Position numbers and translations under genes: made by a program. Of a DNA stretch of 64,000 nucleotides, positions 18,434-27,997 are shown piece after piece. The DNA is taken from contig NZ_CP109171.1 in assembly GCF_036246005.1 (NCBI RefSeq), positions 2,716,001-2,780,000 on the forward strand. The letters are read 5' to 3'. The stretch's first letter is position 1. The number at the start of each line of letters is the position of its first letter. The stretch is from Streptomyces sp. NBC_01723 (GTDB taxonomy: Bacteria; Actinomycetota; Actinomycetes; Streptomycetales; Streptomycetaceae). The notes beneath the pieces are model-generated. The model had not been told where the DNA came from and did no database searches. It saw only the letters and a list, made by a program, of their open reading frames with translations.

Positions 18434-19408
18434 TCAGGTGAAGGGCCAGGCGTACGGGCCCTCGGGGTCGTCCAGCCACGCCCAGGCCCGCGCGCCGCTG
18501 AGGGTGATGCCGAAGCGCTCGCGGTGCGGAGCGTCCTCGCGGTCCCAGAGCGCGTACGCCTCCTGCGGGTCGAGGCTGCCCCGGCTCAGCGCCAGCAGGA
18601 AGCGGAACAGGTCGTTCTCCCGGGCCCGGCGCGGCACCCCGCCCAGGCCCTGCGGCCGCGGCGCGGAGGCGTCCGCGCCGCGCAGCGGCACGAAGTACGC
18701 GGGCGTGTGCAGGAAGCGCCCCTCGGCGTGCGCCGGGTCGTGGACGGTGAGGACGACCAGCCCGGTGGCAAGCGGGGTCAGGATCCTGCCGCCGGGACGG
18801 CACTGGGCCAGCCAGGCGTGCGGCACCGAGGCCAGCGAGCAGGTGGCGAGGATCCGGTCGTAGGGGGCGCGCTCGGGCACCCCGCGGGCGCCGTCGCCGG
18901 TGACGACGGCCGGACGGTACCCGGCGGCGGCCAGGTGCCGGCGGGCCGACTCGGTGATCTCCGGTTCCAGGTCGACGGTGGTGACGAGGTCGTCGTCGCC
19001 GAGCCGGTGGGCGAGCAGGGCGGCGTTGTAGCCGGTGCCGGCGCCGATCTCCAGGACCCGGTCGCCGTCCCTCACCTGCAGTTCCGCCAGCATCATCGCC
19101 ATCAGCGAGGGCTGGCTGCTGGAGGAGACCAGTTCGCCGTCGCGCATCCGGGTCGCCAGCGGGGCGTCGGCGTACGCGCCGCGCACCCAGCGCTCCCGGG
19201 CGTCCCGGTCGGGGTCCTCGCCCCACCGGCGTTCGTAGCCGCCCTGGACGCCGACGTAGTAGTACGGCACGAAGAGGTGGCGCGGGACCGTCCGGAACGC
19301 CTCCCGCCAGACCGGGTCGGCCGACCAGGCGCCGCTCAGCTCGATCTCCCGCACCAGCTCCGCCCGCGCCGAGGCCGCGAGGCGGTCCAGGTCCTCGTGC
19401 CCGCCCAT
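18434..19408 (-). CDS. Protein-L-isoaspartate O-methyltransferase-family protein
   Basis: 324 aa. The SAM-binding motif I is RVLEIGAGTGYNAALLA, followed by TVDLEPEI (motif II) and DRILATCSL. The upstream RHLFVPYYY and SSSSQPSLMAMML are PCMT-family hallmarks. Enzymes of this family methylate isoaspartyl residues in damaged proteins; longer actinobacterial members also modify peptides in lantibiotic-like clusters. Nothing nearby suggests a peptide cluster, so protein repair is the likelier job. It converges on the FHA gene and is divergent from the globin gene. Confidence 0.75.
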   Translation of the reverse strand: MGGHEDLDRLAASARAELVREIELSGAWSADPVWREAFRTVPRHLFVPYYYVGVQGGYERRWGEDPDRDARERWVRGAYADAPLATRMRDGELVSSSSQPSLMAMMLAELQVRDGDRVLEIGAGTGYNAALLAHRLGDDDLVTTVDLEPEITESARRHLAAAGYRPAVVTGDGARGVPERAPYDRILATCSLASVPHAWLAQCRPGGRILTPLATGLVVLTVHDPAHAEGRFLHTPAYFVPLRGADASAPRPQGLGGVPRRARENDLFRFLLALSRGSLDPQEAYALWDREDAPHRERFGITLSGARAWAWLDDPEGPYAWPFT

Positions 19409-19475
19409 GCCTCCACAGTACGGGCCCGGGCCGGGGGGCCTAAGTCCGAAGTCCTATGTCCAGGCGTCTGAGACC

Positions 19476-19889
19476 ATGGACGACGTGAATGAGATTCGGC
19501 GCGGCACGCTTCAGGAGCAGACCTTCTACGAGCAGGTCGGCGGGGAGGAGACCTTCCGCCGACTCGTCCACCGTTTCTACCAGGGTGTCGCCGAGGATCC
19601 GATCCTGCGGCCGATGTACCCGGAGGAGGACCTGGGTCCGGCCGAGGAGCGCTTCACGCTCTTCCTCATGCAGTACTGGGGCGGACCTACGACGTACAGC
19701 GAGAACCGGGGGCATCCGCGGCTGCGGATGCGCCACGCTCCCTTCGCCGTGGACCAGGCGGCGCACGACGCCTGGCTGAAGCACATGCGCGTCGCCGTCG
19801 ACGAGCTGGGGCTCTCCGAGGAGCACGAGCAGACGCTGTGGAAGTACCTGACGTACGCGGCGGCCTCGATGGTCAACACCGCCGGCTGA
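19476..19889 (+). CDS. glbO: Group II truncated haemoglobin GlbO
   Basis: 137 aa, the usual truncated-globin length. The start of the fold is FYEQVGGEETFRRLVHRFYQGV, and LFLMQYWGGPTTYSENRGHPRLRMRHAPF contains the family-defining Tyr-Trp-Gly-Gly stretch and the proximal His segment. TrHbII proteins bind oxygen and NO and are linked to redox or nitrosative protection. ATG at 19476 gives the family-typical N-terminus; a GTG three codons later is an alternative. It is probably monocistronic. Confidence 0.85.
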   Translation: MDDVNEIRRGTLQEQTFYEQVGGEETFRRLVHRFYQGVAEDPILRPMYPEEDLGPAEERFTLFLMQYWGGPTTYSENRGHPRLRMRHAPFAVDQAAHDAWLKHMRVAVDELGLSEEHEQTLWKYLTYAAASMVNTAG

Positions 19890-20054
19890 CCGGTCCGTCC
19901 ATGGGTGCCCGGGACGGGTGACGGGCGGATTCCGGTCGCTCGACGCCGGATTCCGGTCACGATCCGGTCAAGTCCGAGCCCCAGGCGCTTACTTCCGTAC
20001 CTCGCCCTCTGACAGCATCGCCGAGAGGTCTGGACGACATCGGCGGGGGGCCGG

Positions 20055-23000
20055 GTGGCGGGGTACGGGGGATTCGCGGGGTTCGTGCTGCTGCGCGCGC
20101 GGGCGCACCGCCTGCTGCTCGCCGCCGCCCTGCTCACCGTGCTGCTCACCACCGCGGTCCTGACGACCCTGACCGCCTATTCGGGCGCGGTCGGCGACGC
20201 GGCCCTGCGCCACGCCCTGGCCGATCCCCGCAACGCGGCGGACACCGCGCTGGTCGTCAAGGCGGACGTGCCCGAGGAGGGGCGCGAGAAGGCCGACCGC
20301 ACCGTGCGCGAGGGCGCCCGGGACACCTTCGGCGGACTGCCGGTCACCGTCCGGGAGATGGCGCGGTCGGGGGCGTACAGCCTGCCCGGCACGCTGCGGC
20401 CGCCCGGCGAGCGCTCGGACGACCCGGACCTGACCTACTTCGCGGCTCTGGACCCGGCGCAGGTGCGCGTCACCGAGGGCCGGCTGCCGCGGAAGGGCGG
20501 CGGCGGGGCCGTCGAGGCCGCGCTGCCGACGGCCGCCGCCGAGCGGCTGGACCTCCGGCCCGGAGCCCGGCTCAGCCTCGCCGACCGGTTCGACGGCCCG
20601 GACGTGGTCGTCGAGGTCACCGGCCTGTACCGGCCCGCCGACGCCGCGGCCCCCTACTGGCGGCTGGACGACCTCGCCGGGCGCGGCGTCAAGAAGGGCG
20701 GCTTCACGACGTACGGCCCGCTGCTCGCCGCCCCCGGGGTGCCGGCCGGGGGCGCGGTGAGCGCGGGGCCCTCGGGGTGGCTGGCGACGGCCGACTTCTC
20801 CTCGGTGACGGCCGGGCGGACGGACGAGCTGCGGGAGGCTGCCCGGGGCGGCATGGCGTGGCTGCGCGGACGCCCGGTCCTCAGCGGCTCCACCGCGGCG
20901 ACCACCTCCCTGCCCGAGGTGCTCGACCGGCTCGACCGCTCCCTGCTGGTCTCCCGCTCCACGCTGCTGGTCGTCGCCCTCCAGCTGGCCCTGCTCGCCG
21001 GGTGCGCGCTGCTGCTGGTGGCCCGGCTGCTGAGCGCCGAGCGCGCGGCCGAGCGGCGGCTGCTGCGGGCGCGCGGCGCCTCCCGGGCGCGGCTGGGGTC
21101 GCTGGCCGCGCTGGAGGCGCTGCTGCTGGCCGTCCCGGCGCTGCTCCTCGCGCCGCTGCTCGCCGGGCCGCTGACCCGGCTGCTGGCCGGCCAGGGGTCG
21201 CTGGACCGGATCGGGCTGCGGCTCGAGGTACCGGGCTGGGGCGGCGGCTGGGTGTGGCTGACGGCGGGTGCGGCGGCCCTCGGGTGCGCGCTGGCGGTGA
21301 CGCTTCCGGCCCTGGCCTCCTCGCTGAACGCCGGGGGCCGCGTCCGCGCGCTGCCCGCCCCGCTGCGCGCCGGTGCCGACGTCGGGCTGCTGGTGGTCGC
21401 GGGCGTCGCCTACTGGCAGCTGTCCCGGCAGACCTCGGGCGCGGTGAGCGGCGACGGCTCCGGGGCCCTCGGCATCGACCCGCTGCTCGTGGCGGCGCCC
21501 GCGCTGGCCCTGCTGGCGGGGACGGTGCTGACGCTGCGGCTGCTGCCGCCGGTGGCGCGGCTGGCCGAGCGGCGGGCGGCCGGCGGGCGCGGGCTGACCT
21601 CGGCGCTGGCGGGCTGGCAGCTCAGCCGCCGGCCGATGCGCGGCGCCGGTCCGGTGCTGCTGCTGGTGCTCGCGGTGGCCCTGGGCATGCTCGCGATCGG
21701 CCAGGGCACCTCCTGGGAGCGCTCGCAGGACGATCAGGCGGACTTCCAGGCCGGGGCCTCGGTGCGGGTCCTGGCCACCGGTTCGGTGGGCCCGGGCCGC
21801 ACCGAGACCTACGCGGACGTGGAGGGCGTACGGGAGGTGGCCCCCGCGGCGCGCTCCACGCTGCAGTTGTCCGCCGACCGCACGGCGACGGTCCTGGCGC
21901 TGGACACCGGGCGCGCGGCGGGCACACTGCTGCTGCGCCCGGACCTGTCCGACGAACCGGCCGGGACCCTGCTGCCCCCGCTGGGCACCGAGGAGCCGGC
22001 GGCGGGCGCGCAGGTGCCCGCAGGCACGGTACGGCTGGGGGTGACCGCCACCCTGCGCGGCGGCCCGGGCGGCGGCGGGGAGAGCGCCACGGGACCGGCG
22101 GACGTGACGGTCACCGTGCGGGACCGCTACGGCGTCCCCTTCCGGCTGCCGGCCGGCGAGCTGCCCGCGGACGGCCGCCGCCACACGCTGGAGCTGGACG
22201 TCTCCCCGGGCGGCCCGCTCACCGTGACCGGCGTGGAACTGGTCACGGCCCAGCCGGCCGGCCGTGCGGAACGGCACCGCCTGACGCTGACGGAGCTGAC
22301 CGCCACGGCGGCCGACGGGACCGTGCGGCGCCCGGCCCTGCCCCGCTCCTGGACCGCCTCGGCGCGCGGCGACGGGTCGGCTTCGTCACCGGACGCGGAC
22401 ACCAGTCCGACCAAGCCCCGGCTCGCCCCGTCCGGGCCCCCTTCGGTGGAGTACGGCACCGGGTACCTGCCCGCCGACCTGTTCGGCCTGCCGTCGACGG
22501 TGACGCTGCGCCTGGACGTCGTACAGCCCGCGCCGCCGCGGCTCACGGCCGTCGCGACCGACCGGTACCTCGACTCGGCGGGCGCCCGCGTCGGACAGAG
22601 CGTGGACGTCCCGCTCGACGGCCACAGCCTCCCGGTGCGGATCGTGCGCTCGGTCCGCGCCCTGCCGACCACGGCCGCGCCCGACGCGACGACCCCGACT
22701 GCCCCGACGAAGGACGGCGGCGCCCTGCTGCTCGACCTGCCGTCCGTGAACCGGGTGCTCCAGGTGAAGCACGGCGAGGCCCTCGCCCCCACCGAGTGGT
22801 GGCTGCGTCCGGAACCCGGCGGCACGAGCGGGGTCGTCACGGCGCTGCGCGCCTTCCCGGACCTGGAGCCCTCGCAGGTCGTCGTGCGCGACGAACTGGC
22901 CGCGGGCCTGCGCGACGACCCGTTCGGCGCCGGTCCGGAGGCGGCCTTCACGGCGGCGGCCGGGGTGGCGGCGGCGCTCGCGGCGGTCGGGTTCGCGGTG

Positions 23001-23360
23001 AGCGCGACGGGGTCGCTGCGGGAACGCGGCGCCGAGTTCGCGATCCTGCGCGCCCTGGGCGCCCCGCGCCGTCGGCTGGCCCGCACGGTCGCCGTCGAGC
23101 AGGCGGTGCTGCTGGTCCTGGCCCTGCTGGTGGGCACGGCCCTGGGCGCGGTGCTGACCCGGGCGGTGATCCCCTTGATCGTGCTCACCCCGCAGGCCAC
23201 CCACCCGGTCCCGGACGTGCTGGTCGCCCTGCCCGCCGGCCGGGTCGCCCTCCTCCTTGCTGGTGTCGCCGTCACGCCCCTCCTGGTCACGGCGGCCCTG
23301 GCCCTGCGCCGCACGGACCCGGCGTCGGCGCTGCGCGAGCAGGGAGGTGAGGCGCGGTGA
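20055..23360 (+). CDS. FtsX/MacB-type ABC transporter permease
   Basis: 1101 aa. It has an N-terminal membrane helix (LLLAAALLTVLLTTAVLTTL), a large outer domain, then FtsX-type helical bundles at about residues 300-400 and again at the C-terminus (residues 970-1090). ERGAEFAILRALGAPRRRLAR is the classic FtsX permease motif. The GTG start follows a G-run. A second permease and an ATPase follow in the same direction, forming a three-gene exporter or mechanotransmission complex. The family exports lipoproteins or antimicrobial peptides or signals to cell-wall enzymes; no substrate can be read. Confidence 0.78.
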   Translation: MAGYGGFAGFVLLRARAHRLLLAAALLTVLLTTAVLTTLTAYSGAVGDAALRHALADPRNAADTALVVKADVPEEGREKADRTVREGARDTFGGLPVTVREMARSGAYSLPGTLRPPGERSDDPDLTYFAALDPAQVRVTEGRLPRKGGGGAVEAALPTAAAERLDLRPGARLSLADRFDGPDVVVEVTGLYRPADAAAPYWRLDDLAGRGVKKGGFTTYGPLLAAPGVPAGGAVSAGPSGWLATADFSSVTAGRTDELREAARGGMAWLRGRPVLSGSTAATTSLPEVLDRLDRSLLVSRSTLLVVALQLALLAGCALLLVARLLSAERAAERRLLRARGASRARLGSLAALEALLLAVPALLLAPLLAGPLTRLLAGQGSLDRIGLRLEVPGWGGGWVWLTAGAAALGCALAVTLPALASSLNAGGRVRALPAPLRAGADVGLLVVAGVAYWQLSRQTSGAVSGDGSGALGIDPLLVAAPALALLAGTVLTLRLLPPVARLAERRAAGGRGLTSALAGWQLSRRPMRGAGPVLLLVLAVALGMLAIGQGTSWERSQDDQADFQAGASVRVLATGSVGPGRTETYADVEGVREVAPAARSTLQLSADRTATVLALDTGRAAGTLLLRPDLSDEPAGTLLPPLGTEEPAAGAQVPAGTVRLGVTATLRGGPGGGGESATGPADVTVTVRDRYGVPFRLPAGELPADGRRHTLELDVSPGGPLTVTGVELVTAQPAGRAERHRLTLTELTATAADGTVRRPALPRSWTASARGDGSASSPDADTSPTKPRLAPSGPPSVEYGTGYLPADLFGLPSTVTLRLDVVQPAPPRLTAVATDRYLDSAGARVGQSVDVPLDGHSLPVRIVRSVRALPTTAAPDATTPTAPTKDGGALLLDLPSVNRVLQVKHGEALAPTEWWLRPEPGGTSGVVTALRAFPDLEPSQVVVRDELAAGLRDDPFGAGPEAAFTAAAGVAAALAAVGFAVSATGSLRERGAEFAILRALGAPRRRLARTVAVEQAVLLVLALLVGTALGAVLTRAVIPLIVLTPQATHPVPDVLVALPAGRVALLLAGVAVTPLLVTAALALRRTDPASALREQGGEAR

Positions 23361-23469
23361 TCCACGTTAGCCCCGCCGCGGGGGCCGCCACCCGCGCGAG
23401 CGCCCCGTCCACCGCGTCCACCGCGCGAGCGCGCGTCACGGGACAGGGACGACGGAGAGGTGAGGCGCG

Positions 23470-26220
23470 TTGAGACCGGTGAGCGCTCCCTGGGTCCGCA
23501 CCCGGCTTCGGGCCGCGCCCGGTGCCGCCTGGGCCCTCGCGGTACTGGTGGCGCTGACCGCGTGTCTGGCCGCCGCCTTCCCGAGGGCACTGGACCGGTA
23601 CGCGGACGCCGGCCTCGACCGGGCTCTGGCGCAGGCCCGCCCCGACCGGACCAGCGTGCTGGTGGTCGCCCCGCAGCCCGACTTCGGTCTCTCGCCGCGA
23701 GAGCGGGAGGAGTCGCTGCGCCCGGACCCGCTGGGCCGGCGGTACGCCAAGGCGGTCGCCGCCGTGGACCGCCGCGCTCCGCTCGCCGTCGACCGGGCGC
23801 AGTCGACGTACGGGGTGCGCACCACCGACGGTCTCCCGGTGCCGGAACCCTGGCTGCCGCAGCCGAGCGGCCTGCCGGCCCAGTTCTACTTCGCCGCCCA
23901 GCACGGCCTCGGCGACCACGCCCGGATCGACTCCGGCCGCCTGCCGGCCGTGACCGGCGCCCCGGTGACCGCCGCGACCGGCGCGCTGGAGGCGGCCGTC
24001 ACCACCGAGACGGCCCGCACGCTGCGCATCAAGGTGGGCTCCGTCCTGCACGTGCCCGGCGTCGAACGCGCCCCGCTCACCGTCCGGATCACCGGCGTCC
24101 TCGCCCCGCGCGACCCCGACGGCGCCTACTGGTCCACCCAGTCCGTGCTGCGCGAGCCGTCGCTGATGACGGTGCCGGGGGCGGCGGGCGCGGACCGCGA
24201 ACGCTACTGGCTGGGCACGCTGCTGCTCGCCCCGGACGCCGGTCCCGCCCTGCTGGGCACGGCCGGGGCCCCCGTCCGCTACTGGCAGCTGGCCCCCGAG
24301 ACCGACGCGCTGCACGCCCACGACGTGGACGGGCTGACCTCGGCCGTCGCCGCCCTGGAGTCCGGGCCGGGCCTGCGCGAGGTGCGTTCGGGGGTCGACC
24401 CGCTGGCGGACGTCAGCACGGACCTGGACGAGACGGCCCTCGCCTTCGACGGACTGCGGTCGGGCATCGGCCCGCTGGTCGCGGTCGCCGCCGCCGGGGC
24501 CGGCACGGTCGCGGGGGTCGTGCTACTGATGGCGGGCGGCCTGGCAGCCGACCGCCGCCGCGCCGAACTCGCCCTGCTGCGGGCCCGCGGCGCCTCCCTG
24601 CGGGGCGTCGCGGGGCGGCTGTTCACCGAGACCGCCGTGGTCGCGCTGCCCGCGGGCGCCCTCGGCCTCGCCGCCGCCCTGTTCGCGCTGCCCGGTGGCC
24701 GGCTCGCCCCCGCCGTCTGGGCGGCCGTCGCGGTCACCACCGTGGCCTGCGCCGCGCTGCCCCTGCGCGCGGCCGTCGCGCACCGCGCCGTACGGGTCCA
24801 CGACGGCCGCCGGGACGTGGCCTCCGCCCGTCCGTCCCGGCGGCGTACGGTCGCCGAACTCACCGCCGTCGCCCTGGCGCTCGGCGCGGTCGAGACCCTG
24901 CGTCGGCGCGGCGCGTCCGGCACCGGCGGGGACCTGGTGTCGGCGGCACCGGTACTGGTCGGGGTGATCGCCGCGCTGGTGCTCGTGCGCCTGTACCCTC
25001 TGCCCCTGCGCCACCTCGCCCGCCCGGCGGGACGCCTGCGCGGCGCGGTGGGCCACCTGGCGCTGGCCCGCTCGGGCCGTACGTCGGTCTCGGCGGTGCT
25101 GCCGCTCCTCGCCCTGCTGACCGCGCTCACCACGGCCGCGTTCGGCGGCTCGGTCCTCGCCGGGGTGACGGACGCCCGCGACCGGGCGGCGCTGCTCACC
25201 GTCGGCGCCGACGCCCGCATCGAGGAGACCGGGCCGCTCCAGGACGGCCTGCCCGACCGCGTGCGCGGCACCTCCGGCGTCCGGGACGTGGTCGAGGTCG
25301 GACTGGGCTACCAGGCCAAGGGCCCGGACGGCCGCCAGACCCTGCCGGTGGCCGGTGTGGACCCGGCCGCCTACGCGCGGCTCGCGGCGGAGACCGGGCT
25401 GGGGGCCTTCGAGGCGGAGGAGCTGAGGCGGCGCGGCGGTTCCGAGGAGCCGCTGCGGGCGCTGGCCTCGCCGTCCCTCGCCGAACGGTTCGGCACCGGG
25501 CGGTTCCGGATCCGCGTGGAGGACGGCACCTCGGTCACGGTCCGGATCGCCCTCGTCCGCGACCGCACCCCCGCCGTCTCCGGTGAGGACTTCCTGGTCG
25601 TGGACCGGGCCGGACTCTCCGCCGAGGCGGCGCGCCCGACCGTACTGCTGCTGACCGGCGACCCGGTGGACGCGGGCGCGCTGCGCCGTGCGGCGGGTGA
25701 CGACGCCGGTGCCGAGGCCAGTGCGGTGAAGCTGCGGTCCGAGGAGCGGGACCGGTACGTCGACTCGCCCCTCCAGTCCGGCGCCGAGCGCGTCTACGCC
25801 GGTGCCGTCGTCGCGGGCACCGGCTACGCCGTCCTCGCCCTGCTGCTCTCCCTGCTGCGCGCCGCCCCCGAACGCGCCGCCCTGCTGGCCCGGCTGCGCA
25901 CCATGGGCCTCACCCGGGCGCAGGGCCGCCGCCTGCTCGTCCTGGAGTCCCTCCCCCAGGCCGTGCTGGCCGCCGCGGGAGGGGCCCTGACCGGCTGGGC
26001 GGCGATCCGTCTGCTCGCCCCCGGCCTCGACCTGACCACGATCGCCCTGGCGGGTGCCGCGTCCCCGGTGGGCCGCGCCGAACTGCGCACCGACCCGTGG
26101 TCGCTGGCCCTGCCGGCGGTCGCGGTGCTGGTGGTGGCGGTGGGCGTCGCCGGGGTGCAGGCGTGGTGGTCGGGCCGGCGCGGGTCGGTCACCGAACTGA
26201 GGGCGGGGGACGCGCGGTGA
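23470..26220 (+). CDS. FtsX-type ABC transporter permease (second subunit)
   Basis: 916 aa, the same architecture as the preceding permease. The N-terminal helix is AAWALAVLVALTACLAAA, followed by outer domains and helix bundles around residues 335-440 and 520-560. The C-terminal pair includes AERVYAGAVVAGTGYAVLALLLSLL. It contains ADRRRAELALLRARGASL and RLRTMGLTRAQGRRLLVLE permease motifs. The TTG start follows GGAGAGGTGAGG. The 109-bp gap before it begins and ends with nearly the same GAGGTGAGGCGCG sequence, so the intervening segment may be an insertion that copied the ribosome-binding region. Confidence 0.78.
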   Translation: MRPVSAPWVRTRLRAAPGAAWALAVLVALTACLAAAFPRALDRYADAGLDRALAQARPDRTSVLVVAPQPDFGLSPREREESLRPDPLGRRYAKAVAAVDRRAPLAVDRAQSTYGVRTTDGLPVPEPWLPQPSGLPAQFYFAAQHGLGDHARIDSGRLPAVTGAPVTAATGALEAAVTTETARTLRIKVGSVLHVPGVERAPLTVRITGVLAPRDPDGAYWSTQSVLREPSLMTVPGAAGADRERYWLGTLLLAPDAGPALLGTAGAPVRYWQLAPETDALHAHDVDGLTSAVAALESGPGLREVRSGVDPLADVSTDLDETALAFDGLRSGIGPLVAVAAAGAGTVAGVVLLMAGGLAADRRRAELALLRARGASLRGVAGRLFTETAVVALPAGALGLAAALFALPGGRLAPAVWAAVAVTTVACAALPLRAAVAHRAVRVHDGRRDVASARPSRRRTVAELTAVALALGAVETLRRRGASGTGGDLVSAAPVLVGVIAALVLVRLYPLPLRHLARPAGRLRGAVGHLALARSGRTSVSAVLPLLALLTALTTAAFGGSVLAGVTDARDRAALLTVGADARIEETGPLQDGLPDRVRGTSGVRDVVEVGLGYQAKGPDGRQTLPVAGVDPAAYARLAAETGLGAFEAEELRRRGGSEEPLRALASPSLAERFGTGRFRIRVEDGTSVTVRIALVRDRTPAVSGEDFLVVDRAGLSAEAARPTVLLLTGDPVDAGALRRAAGDDAGAEASAVKLRSEERDRYVDSPLQSGAERVYAGAVVAGTGYAVLALLLSLLRAAPERAALLARLRTMGLTRAQGRRLLVLESLPQAVLAAAGGALTGWAAIRLLAPGLDLTTIALAGAASPVGRAELRTDPWSLALPAVAVLVVAVGVAGVQAWWSGRRGSVTELRAGDAR

Positions 26221-26299
26221 GGGCATCCCCGGCGGGTCTGAAGGACCGCTCCCCCACCGGCACCCCTGGACGACGAGCCGCATCCGCGCAGGAGGCACG

Positions 26300-27262
26300 A
26301 TGACGACGAACCCGACCCTCGCCGACCTGGCCGACCGCGCCACCGCGTCCCGCGACCGGCCCGCCTACGGCCACGACGCGCTGATCACCTGCGACCGCCT
26401 GGTCCGGATCTTCAGCGCGGACGGCGTGGAGGTGCAGGCCCTCCAGGGCCTCGACCTGCTGGTCCGCGAGGGCGAGTTGATGGCCCTCGTCGGTGCCTCG
26501 GGCAGCGGCAAGTCCACGCTGATGAACATCCTCGCCGGACTGGACACCCCCACCGCCGGGGCGGCCCGGGTGGCGGACCGCGACCTGCTCACGATGACCG
26601 CGAAGGACCGCCTCGCCTACCGCCGCGAGGTGGTCGGCTTCGTCTGGCAGCAGACCTCACGCAACCTGCTGCCGTACCTGACGGCGGCCCAGAACGTGGC
26701 CCTGCCGATGCAGTTGGCGGGCGCACGCGGCCGGACCGGCCGACGGGCCCGTGCCGAGCGGTCCCTGGAGCTGCTGGAGCTGCTGGACGTCGCCGACTGC
26801 CGCGAGCGCCGCCCGCGGGAGATGTCCGGCGGTCAGCAGCAACGCGTCGCCATCGCGGTGGCCCTCGCGGGCGCGCCCTCGGTGCTGCTCGCCGACGAGC
26901 CCACGGGCGAGCTGGACTCCCACACGGCGGAACAGATCTTCGCCGCGTTCCGGACCGCGAACGAGCGTCTGGGCACCACCATCGTCATCGTCACCCACGA
27001 CCAGGCGGTGGCGGGCGAGGTCCGCCGCACGGTGGCCATCCGCGACGGCCGCACCTCCACGGAGGTCCTGCGCCGCAGCGAGGTGGACGCCGCGACCGGC
27101 CACGAGACGGTGGTGGCCCGCGAGTACGCCATGCTCGACCGCGCCGGACGGCTCCAGCTGCCCGCCGACTACACCGCGGCCCTCGGCATGCGCGACCGCG
27201 TCGCCCTGGAACTGGAGGCGGACCACATCGCCGTACGCCCCGACGACAGCGACCGGGACTGA
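26300..27262 (+). CDS. ABC transporter ATP-binding protein with AbrB-like C-terminal extension
   Basis: 320 aa. It has Walker A GASGSGKSTL, Q-loop FVWQQT, signature MSGGQQQRVAIA, Walker B VLLADEPTGELD and the switch His in VTHD, all in the LolD/MacB arrangement that pairs with FtsX permeases. After the ATPase core there is an extra about 50-residue tail, DRAGRLQLPADYTAALGMRDRVALEL, which resembles a SpoVT/AbrB beta-barrel. It is the last gene of the permease operon and presumably powers both permeases. Confidence 0.8.
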   Translation: MTTNPTLADLADRATASRDRPAYGHDALITCDRLVRIFSADGVEVQALQGLDLLVREGELMALVGASGSGKSTLMNILAGLDTPTAGAARVADRDLLTMTAKDRLAYRREVVGFVWQQTSRNLLPYLTAAQNVALPMQLAGARGRTGRRARAERSLELLELLDVADCRERRPREMSGGQQQRVAIAVALAGAPSVLLADEPTGELDSHTAEQIFAAFRTANERLGTTIVIVTHDQAVAGEVRRTVAIRDGRTSTEVLRRSEVDAATGHETVVAREYAMLDRAGRLQLPADYTAALGMRDRVALELEADHIAVRPDDSDRD

Positions 27263-27264
27263 AC

Positions 27265-27311
27265 CGCCCCGGGAGACGGTGGGGGCGCCGCCCCGGGAGA
27301 CGGTGGGGGCG
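27265..27311. repeat. Tandem 23-bp repeat between convergent genes
   Basis: Two copies of a 23-bp unit beginning CGCCCCGGGAGACGG are separated by 1 bp. They occupy almost all of the short gap between the convergent ATPase gene and the next minus-strand gene. Confidence 0.7.
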
Positions 27312-27313
27312 GC

Positions 27314-27997
27314 TCAGCGCACGCTGATGCCGAGGGCGCCGGTGCCCGCCCGGCGCAGCGCGACGGACCCGTAGGGCGTACGGAGCCGAAGCCAGGCGCC
27401 CGAGGAGAACAGACCCGGCGCGTCCTCGGCGGACCGAGCCCCGGGCCGCAGGAACCCCAGTGACTGGGCCGCGTGCACGGCCCGTACCGGCAGCCCGGTG
27501 TCGCCGACCGTCCGGGACCAGATGTCGCGGCCGATCCGGTCCAGCTCGGCCCGGGTACGCGCCTCGGCCGCCAACTCCCCCGTGCGGGAACGGAACTCCG
27601 CCACCGCGGCGGCGACCAGCGCGCGCAGGGCGTCCGGTGCGGGCAGTCCGGGCTCGGGCCGCCAGCCGCCGCGCGGGGGCAGCACCCCGGCCCACGGCGG
27701 CCCGGTCACCGCACCGGGCACACCGGCGGTGGCCGACTGCTCGTCAACCGTCTCCAGCAGCTCACCGGCGGAAACGGTCACGTCCAGCGTGACGTCGAGT
27801 CCGTTCTCGTAGGGCTTGGCCAGCCGTACGGCGCGCACGGCCAGCACCTCGAAGGAGGGAGGCCGGCCGAAGACCGCGAGAGCCGTACCGGCCGCCTGGA
27901 GACGGACGGCGGCCGAACGGTCGTAGTGGAGCAGCCGGGAGAGGAAGGCCGCGAGATCCGCGGCCTCCCCCTCGTCGGCCAGATGGAGCACCGTCAT
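27314..27997 (-). CDS. Conserved hypothetical protein downstream of thioesterase
   Basis: 227 aa, soluble, no signal peptide and no motif I recognise. It has Ala/Arg-rich helical segments and a C-terminal LRTPYGSVALRRAGTGALG. Its ATG overlaps the stop of the upstream thioesterase by 4 bases, so the two are cotranslated, probably with ettA further upstream. Confidence 0.6.
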   Translation of the reverse strand: MTVLHLADEGEAADLAAFLSRLLHYDRSAAVRLQAAGTALAVFGRPPSFEVLAVRAVRLAKPYENGLDVTLDVTVSAGELLETVDEQSATAGVPGAVTGPPWAGVLPPRGGWRPEPGLPAPDALRALVAAAVAEFRSRTGELAAEARTRAELDRIGRDIWSRTVGDTGLPVRAVHAAQSLGFLRPGARSAEDAPGLFSSGAWLRLRTPYGSVALRRAGTGALGISVR

